From positions 1 to 56,011 of the forward strand of contig CAJXQA010000004.1 in assembly GCA_913058475.1 (NCBI GenBank): 56,011 bases of DNA, written 5' to 3'. Origin of the DNA: an uncultured Nitrosomonadales bacterium. Its GTDB lineage: Bacteria; Pseudomonadota; Gammaproteobacteria; Burkholderiales; Methylophilaceae. Shown here one piece after another: positions 52,132 through 56,011 of this stretch. The position numbers were made by a program, and so were the translations under genes. The first letter of the stretch is position 1, and every line of letters starts with the position of its first letter. Below the pieces are notes generated by a model, which did no database searches, was not told the origin of the DNA, and was given only the letters and a program-made list of their open reading frames with translations.

Positions 52132-53016
52132 CTAAAGGGAGGAGACTAGGTGTGATGCTAGGGGTCGTTGACTTGTTTTATTAGCCTCGTTAGATTCAGC
52201 CTCTTTATAATGCGATATTGAATCACTTTCAATATTTTGATTCTCATTAGCTGAAGATTTAATAGCCTCATCTGATGCGTCATCTTCAGTTAAAAAATCA
52301 TCTAAGTAATCGTTATAATTTATTTGTTGTTTACCGTCGATTTGGTTCTGTTTCATCTGCAACCAAGAGTCACGCTGAAATGCATATGGATCAATTGCCG
52401 CATCATCCATCAAATTTGTCGCATCAAGAAGTTGCGCACGAGTATTAATAATCCAACCAGCATACAAGGCATTTCTTAATGCCACATTATCAATGTAGCC
52501 AATAGGGTTTATAAAAAGGCCATCAACGGCCAAACCTGTACCATCTCTAATGGTAGATGGGCCAAAAAAAGGTAACACTAGGTATGCACTGTCACGCCAT
52601 CCATAACGCGCTAATGTCGTCCCAAAATCTTGTTTGTTGCGATCAGTATAGTTATTGACATTGGTTGATGAGACATCAATAAATCCTAACATCCCAATAG
52701 TCGTATTCACTATCACCCTACCTGCATCCGTCATTCCTTGCTCTATATCAAGCTGTAAAAAACTATTCACTGCAGTTATAAAATCTGTAATATTGTTATA
52801 GAAATTATTAATCCCTTTCTTAGCTACATCAGGGGTTACGTAGTTGTATCCTTTTGCAATAGGCTTAAGAATGGCACCATCGATGGTATCGTTAAATGTG
52901 TAAACACCACGGTTAAAATTTTCGTAAGGGTCTTTAGGATTTTCTTCTGCGCTTATAAAGCATGAAAAAAGTATTAAAGATATTGCTAAAAAATTTTTAT
53001 TTATTTTAATCCACAT
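52132..53016 (-). CDS. mlaA: MlaA/VacJ-family outer-membrane phospholipid-trafficking protein
   Basis: A 294-residue envelope protein that removes misplaced phospholipids from the outer leaflet. A signal peptide (residues 1-22) ends LILFSCFISA; the cysteine at 19 has an atypical lipobox (LFSC), so lipidation is uncertain. DPYENFNRGVYTFNDTIDGAIL, AKKGINNFYNNITDFITAVNSFLQ, GMLGFIDVSS, DFGTTLARYGW and PFFGPSTIRDGTGLAVD are all standard. A poorly conserved acidic tail (about residues 230-294) follows the core. Confidence 0.93.
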   Translation of the reverse strand: MWIKINKNFLAISLILFSCFISAEENPKDPYENFNRGVYTFNDTIDGAILKPIAKGYNYVTPDVAKKGINNFYNNITDFITAVNSFLQLDIEQGMTDAGRVIVNTTIGMLGFIDVSSTNVNNYTDRNKQDFGTTLARYGWRDSAYLVLPFFGPSTIRDGTGLAVDGLFINPIGYIDNVALRNALYAGWIINTRAQLLDATNLMDDAAIDPYAFQRDSWLQMKQNQIDGKQQINYNDYLDDFLTEDDASDEAIKSSANENQNIESDSISHYKEAESNEANKTSQRPLASHLVSSL

Positions 53017-53111
53017 ATTCTCGAATTATGACATATTTGTCGCTTATTAGGTACATTAAAATACAATTTTAGAGGCTTATTACAACAAAAAATGTGGTTA
53101 ATAAACAACAA

Positions 53112-54530
53112 TTATTTGCATGCTTTATACATAGATAATGCTTTATCCCTTTGTATTTTATGGTCAACGATGGGAAATGGATAGTCGATACCTAACTTGA
53201 TAGGAAAAGTGTCTTTATCTTTTTCAAAATATACCCATGGTTGATGAATCTCTTTTGAAGAGAGGGGCGCTAATTGAGGAATATATTTTTTTATAAATAC
53301 GCCATCTCTATCAAATTTTTCTGACTGAAGAACAGGATTAAATATTCTAAAATATGGTTGTGAGTCACATCCAGTCGAAGCAGCCCATTGCCAGCCACCG
53401 TTATTTGCTGAAAAATCAAAATCAATCAGATTATCTTCAAAATATTGTTCCCCCCATCTCCAATCAATGAGTAAATCTTTAACTAGGAATGAAGAGACAA
53501 TCATCCTTAAGCGATTGTGCATATAGCCTGTTTGATTTATTTGTCTCATTGCGGCATCTATAATTGGAAAGCCAGTCAAGCCATTTTTCCATGCTTCAAA
53601 TTTATTTTCATCATTTTCAAATGGTAAGTTTTCAAATTGACTTTTAAAGGATTTTTTTTCAGAAACTTGAGGGAAGTTGGCAATTATTTGAAAATAAAAA
53701 TCCCTCCAAATTAATTCACTTAGCCATGTTGAAGCGCCATCATTATCTGTTTCAATAGCCAATTTTGCGAGATGCCTGATGGACAATGTCCCAAAACGAT
53801 TATGAACGGATAGATAAGAAACTCCCCTTACGGCAGGAAAATTTCTGTTTGTTGAATAATTTTTTATATTGTTACAAAATTTCTTGAGGAGCTCTTTTCC
53901 TCCGCTTGTTCCAGCTGGTAAGTCGAGATCATCTAAGTTAGTTTTTTCAAACGTAAGATCCTCTAATGTTGGTAATGCTTTATGAGCAAATTTCGCAAAG
54001 CTATCTTTATGATTTTCACAATTGTATAGATCAATACCTTGCTCATTTAGTCTTTTTAGATGATTATTTTTATATGGCGTAAAAACTGTATACGGATTAT
54101 TTGATTGCGTTAAAATTTCATTATTTTCAAATAAAACTTGATCTTTAAACCTGAGGGTTGTCACCTCTTTATTTGATAGAATTTCAGAGATTGTATTATC
54201 TCTATCCTTTGCATATTTTTCATAATCCCTGTTTATATACAAAGATTTACATTTATATTCTGTAATTAATTTTGGAATAAGAGATTCTGGATCACCCATT
54301 TCAACAATTAGGTCAGACCCTTTTTCATTTAAGGATTTTTTGATTTCATCAAGAGATCGTAGGATAAATTCAATTCTTCGATCTTTTTTATTTTTCAATT
54401 CACTCAATATTTTTATATCAAAGATAAACACAGGAAACACTTGATTTGAATCCTTTAATGCATGAAATAGGGCAGCATTATCATAAAGCCTTAGGTCTCT
54501 TCTTAACCAAATGATACTGTTCTTATTCAT
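53112..54530 (-). CDS. phrB: Deoxyribodipyrimidine photolyase (class I)
   Basis: Light-driven repair of cyclobutane pyrimidine dimers. It has 472 residues. The N-terminal antenna domain begins SIIWLRRDLRLYDNAALF. The FAD domain has GASTWLSELIWRDFYFQII, GLTGFPIIDAAMRQINQTGYMHNRLRMIV and LIDFDFSANNGGWQWAASTG, followed by YFRIFNPVLQSEKFD. All FAD- and lesion-binding motifs are intact, consistent with photolyase rather than cryptochrome. It fits a sunlit aquatic lifestyle. Confidence 0.96.
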   Translation of the reverse strand: MNKNSIIWLRRDLRLYDNAALFHALKDSNQVFPVFIFDIKILSELKNKKDRRIEFILRSLDEIKKSLNEKGSDLIVEMGDPESLIPKLITEYKCKSLYINRDYEKYAKDRDNTISEILSNKEVTTLRFKDQVLFENNEILTQSNNPYTVFTPYKNNHLKRLNEQGIDLYNCENHKDSFAKFAHKALPTLEDLTFEKTNLDDLDLPAGTSGGKELLKKFCNNIKNYSTNRNFPAVRGVSYLSVHNRFGTLSIRHLAKLAIETDNDGASTWLSELIWRDFYFQIIANFPQVSEKKSFKSQFENLPFENDENKFEAWKNGLTGFPIIDAAMRQINQTGYMHNRLRMIVSSFLVKDLLIDWRWGEQYFEDNLIDFDFSANNGGWQWAASTGCDSQPYFRIFNPVLQSEKFDRDGVFIKKYIPQLAPLSSKEIHQPWVYFEKDKDTFPIKLGIDYPFPIVDHKIQRDKALSMYKACK

Positions 54531-54531
54531 T

Positions 54532-54993
54532 CTATTCTCGATGATAGGGATGGTTATTTAAGATTGCGAAAGCTCTAAATAGTTGCTCAATTAAAATTAA
54601 TTTAACGGTGTGATGAGGGAGTGTCATTTTAGATAGCGATATATTTTCTAAACTTCCACCTAGTAATTTTTTATCAATACCATCTGCTCCCCCAATTACA
54701 AATATTATCGAAGGAAAATTCTGAAGCCAATTGTTTAATTTTTTAGAAAAATTTAACGAGGATAAAGAATCTCCATGTTCGTCAAGGCAAATATATGGCG
54801 AATCTTTGATATGAGCTTTAATTCTAATAGCTTCGTCTTTCTTTTTATTTTCAATTGAACTAAATTTTTTTTCAGGTTTTATTTCTGTCCATTCAATTTT
54901 CGTATAGTTAGGAAATTTCTTTATATATTTTTTGATTCCCTCTTGTAACCAACTATCCGGTTTATTGCCCACGGTGATAATTTTAATTTTCAA
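54532..54993 (-). CDS. rlmH: 23S rRNA pseudouridine-1915 N3-methyltransferase RlmH
   Basis: SPOUT methyltransferase acting on helix 69 of 23S rRNA. It has 153 residues. MKIKIITVGNKPDSWLQEGI is followed by ICLDEHGDSLSSLNFSKKLN, IIFVIGGADGIDK and ISLSKMTLPHHTVKLILIEQ, and by RAFAILNNHPYHRE, forming the C-terminal SAM knot. The start codon is TTG at 54993, since no ATG gives the conserved first strand. It overlaps nothing and sits 21 bp after rsfS. Confidence 0.96.
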   Translation of the reverse strand: MKIKIITVGNKPDSWLQEGIKKYIKKFPNYTKIEWTEIKPEKKFSSIENKKKDEAIRIKAHIKDSPYICLDEHGDSLSSLNFSKKLNNWLQNFPSIIFVIGGADGIDKKLLGGSLENISLSKMTLPHHTVKLILIEQLFRAFAILNNHPYHRE

Positions 54994-55014
54994 GCTTAAG
55001 ATAAATCCAATGTT

Positions 55015-55338
55015 TTAATTTGACCATAATTCTTCAAGATTGAAATATGCACGAGTCGTTGGTGTCATGATATGGATAATGATATCTCCGAGGTCCACTA
55101 AGACCCACTCACCTTCAGTCTCTCCTTCAATTCCAACAACTTCAACTCCAAAAGCACTCATTTTATCTTTAATATTTCTTGCTAGCGCTTTTGTTTGTCT
55201 TGTTGAAGATGCGCTTGCGATAATCATAAAATCACTAATAGATGTTAATTTCTTGACATTTAGGGAGACTATATCAAAAGCTTTGATATCTTCTAGAGCG
55301 GAAATAACATGTTTTTTTATACTTAACGTTGAAGTCAA
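55015..55338 (-). CDS. rsfS: Ribosomal silencing factor RsfS
   Basis: Binds uL14 on the 50S subunit and prevents subunit joining during starvation. It has 107 residues. SALEDIKAFDIVSLNVKKLTS and FMIIASASSTRQTKALARNI are family blocks, and WVLVDLGDIIIHIMTPTTRAYFNLEELW is highly conserved. The start is TTG at 55338, 2 bp after the panD stop. nadD, often its upstream neighbour, is replaced by panD here. Confidence 0.95.
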   Translation of the reverse strand: MTSTLSIKKHVISALEDIKAFDIVSLNVKKLTSISDFMIIASASSTRQTKALARNIKDKMSAFGVEVVGIEGETEGEWVLVDLGDIIIHIMTPTTRAYFNLEELWSN

Positions 55339-55340
55339 AT

Positions 55341-55721
55341 TTAAGCTGCTTGAATCGCAATCGAATTTTTTGTGATAGTCATTTTATTTGATTCATCTAA
55401 ATACACTAAGGTAGGGTGGTAAGTTTTTAATTCTATTTCATTGTAATCAGCATATGTGGCAATGATTAGCTTGTCGCCAGGACTTGCCTTATGTGCGGCA
55501 GCTCCATTGATTGAAATTATACCTGAGTCTTTTTCAGCTCTAATCGCATACGTTACGAATCTTTCTCCATTTGTAATATTATAAATAGATATTTGTTCAT
55601 ATTCTTTTATATCGGCAGCCCTTAAAAGAGATGAATCAATGGCACATGATCCTTCATATTCTAATTCAGAGTGCGTTACAGTTGCCTTATGAAGCTTTGA
55701 TTTGAGCATGGTTCTTTGCAT
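55341..55721 (-). CDS. panD: Aspartate 1-decarboxylase precursor
   Basis: Pyruvoyl enzyme that makes beta-alanine for pantothenate. It has 126 residues. [20 protein letters not shown] leads to [12 protein letters not shown], where cleavage between G24 and S25 (same numbering as E. coli) creates the pyruvoyl group. [20 protein letters not shown] is also conserved. It lies 45 bp downstream of panC on the minus strand, forming a pantothenate pair. Confidence 0.97.
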   Translation of the reverse strand: MQRTMLKSKLHKATVTHSELEYEGSCAIDSSLLRAADIKEYEQISIYNITNGERFVTYAIRAEKDSGIISINGAAAHKASPGDKLIIATYADYNEIELKTYHPTLVYLDESNKMTITKNSIAIQAA

Positions 55722-55766
55722 AAGTATCTCAATATTTCTTTTATGATTTAAATCGTGACATTATAG

Positions 55767-55976
55767 TCATATAGTATCATCTGTGCAAAATTCTATATTA
55801 TCAATTAACCTCACATCCTCATAATTTGCTGCACCTAAAATTACTAGATTTTCGTCACTTGTTGAAGGTTTTAATAAATCAGCTTGACGTCTAATTTCTA
55901 CATAGTCAACAGTCCAGCCTAGACTAGTTAATTTTTTAACTGCAAATGATTCAGCTTGATTTATATCATGAAATTT
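55767..55976 (-). CDS. panC: Pantothenate synthetase, 3' end only
   Basis: Joins pantoate and beta-alanine. Only the last 69 residues are genomic: ESFAVKKLTSLGWTVDYVEI, RRQADLLKPS and LVILGAANYEDVRLIDNIE, the PanC C-terminal end. Full-length PanC is about 280 residues, so roughly three quarters lie beyond the contig edge. The reading frame appears to continue upstream to a GTG at 55991 (giving MYKRQ), but those codons come from the sequencing adapter, so no start can be placed. Confidence 0.88.
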   Translation of the reverse strand, partial: KFHDINQAESFAVKKLTSLGWTVDYVEIRRQADLLKPSTSDENLVILGAANYEDVRLIDNIEFCTDDTI

Positions 55977-56010
55977 CTGTCTCTTATACACATCTCCGAG
56001 CCCACGAGAC
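55977..56010 (-). other. Nextera read-2 transposase adapter at the contig end (artefact)
   Basis: The minus strand of these 34 bases is exactly the Nextera read-2 transposase adapter; its 19-bp mosaic end AGATGTGTATAAGAGACAG forms the inner part, directly joined to panC sequence. The final base 56011 is also unassignable. The sequence is library-preparation residue and should be trimmed from the contig. Confidence 0.97.
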
Positions 56011-56011
56011 C

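Overview
This is an AT-rich bacterial chromosome segment (roughly one third G+C by eye) with about 54 protein genes, four tRNA genes and almost no spare DNA. The gene order is that of a betaproteobacterium: dciA/M23 peptidase/secA, soluble rsxB/nth, dapA-bamC-MBL hydrolase, clpA-clpS, tgt-yajC-secD-secF, pssA-leuA, recA-recX-alaS-lysC, thiL-pgpA-pncC and rlmH-rsfS. Together with the A+T bias, the very short or negative intergenic distances, a proton-pumping pyrophosphatase and a photolyase, this points to a streamlined planktonic lineage. A marine or freshwater Methylophilaceae (OM43-like) is the best guess. That taxonomic call is inference; no rRNA gene is present to confirm it.

Layout. 1-1302: 5' part of a membrane pyrophosphatase, cut by the left edge. 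1438-7695: TauE/SafE exporter, DciA, LytM-type peptidase, SecA, a DUF1289 protein, endonuclease III and a soluble RsxB-like ferredoxin. 7809-12933: an electron-transfer block of two different ferredoxin-NADP reductases around ETF-ubiquinone oxidoreductase and EtfBA. 13056-17741: dapA, bamC, an MBL-fold hydrolase, pyrD and a GST. 17738-25871 (minus strand): ClpA/ClpS, a CNNM/CBS protein, SecF, SecD, YajC and Tgt. 25972-31185: PssA, LeuA, a HAD phosphatase, a CcsA-type membrane protein and Ffh. 31312-41496: a segment bounded by tRNA genes (Lys and two Arg on the left, Ser on the right) that holds only accessory or poorly characterised genes. 41518-49422 (minus strand): lysC, alaS, recX, recA, pncC, pgpA, thiL and mog. 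49478-55976: a PDZ protein, darP, pmbA, mlaA, photolyase, rlmH, rsfS, panD and the 3' end of panC.

The last 34-35 bases are not biological. They are the Nextera read-2 transposase adapter, and the short peptide beginning MYKRQ read from them is an artefact. The contig therefore ends inside panC at 55976.

How the genes work together. The secretion genes (secA, secD, secF, yajC, ffh) and the envelope genes (bamC, mlaA, pssA, pgpA) form the housekeeping core. EtfBA, ETF-QO, the two reductases and the RsxB-like ferredoxin look like a hub that moves electrons from dehydrogenases encoded elsewhere into quinone, or between ferredoxin/flavodoxin and NADP(H).

No phage, insertion sequence, CRISPR array, toxin-antitoxin pair or defence system was found, and I do not see a convincing undescribed multi-gene system. 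The observations most worth checking are: a tandem tRNA-Arg pair identical except at the wobble base; an etfA gene with no canonical start codon; nine consecutive convergent gene ends with no room for terminators; and a GNAT/TPR/2OG-oxygenase/SOUL cassette next to tRNA-Ser.
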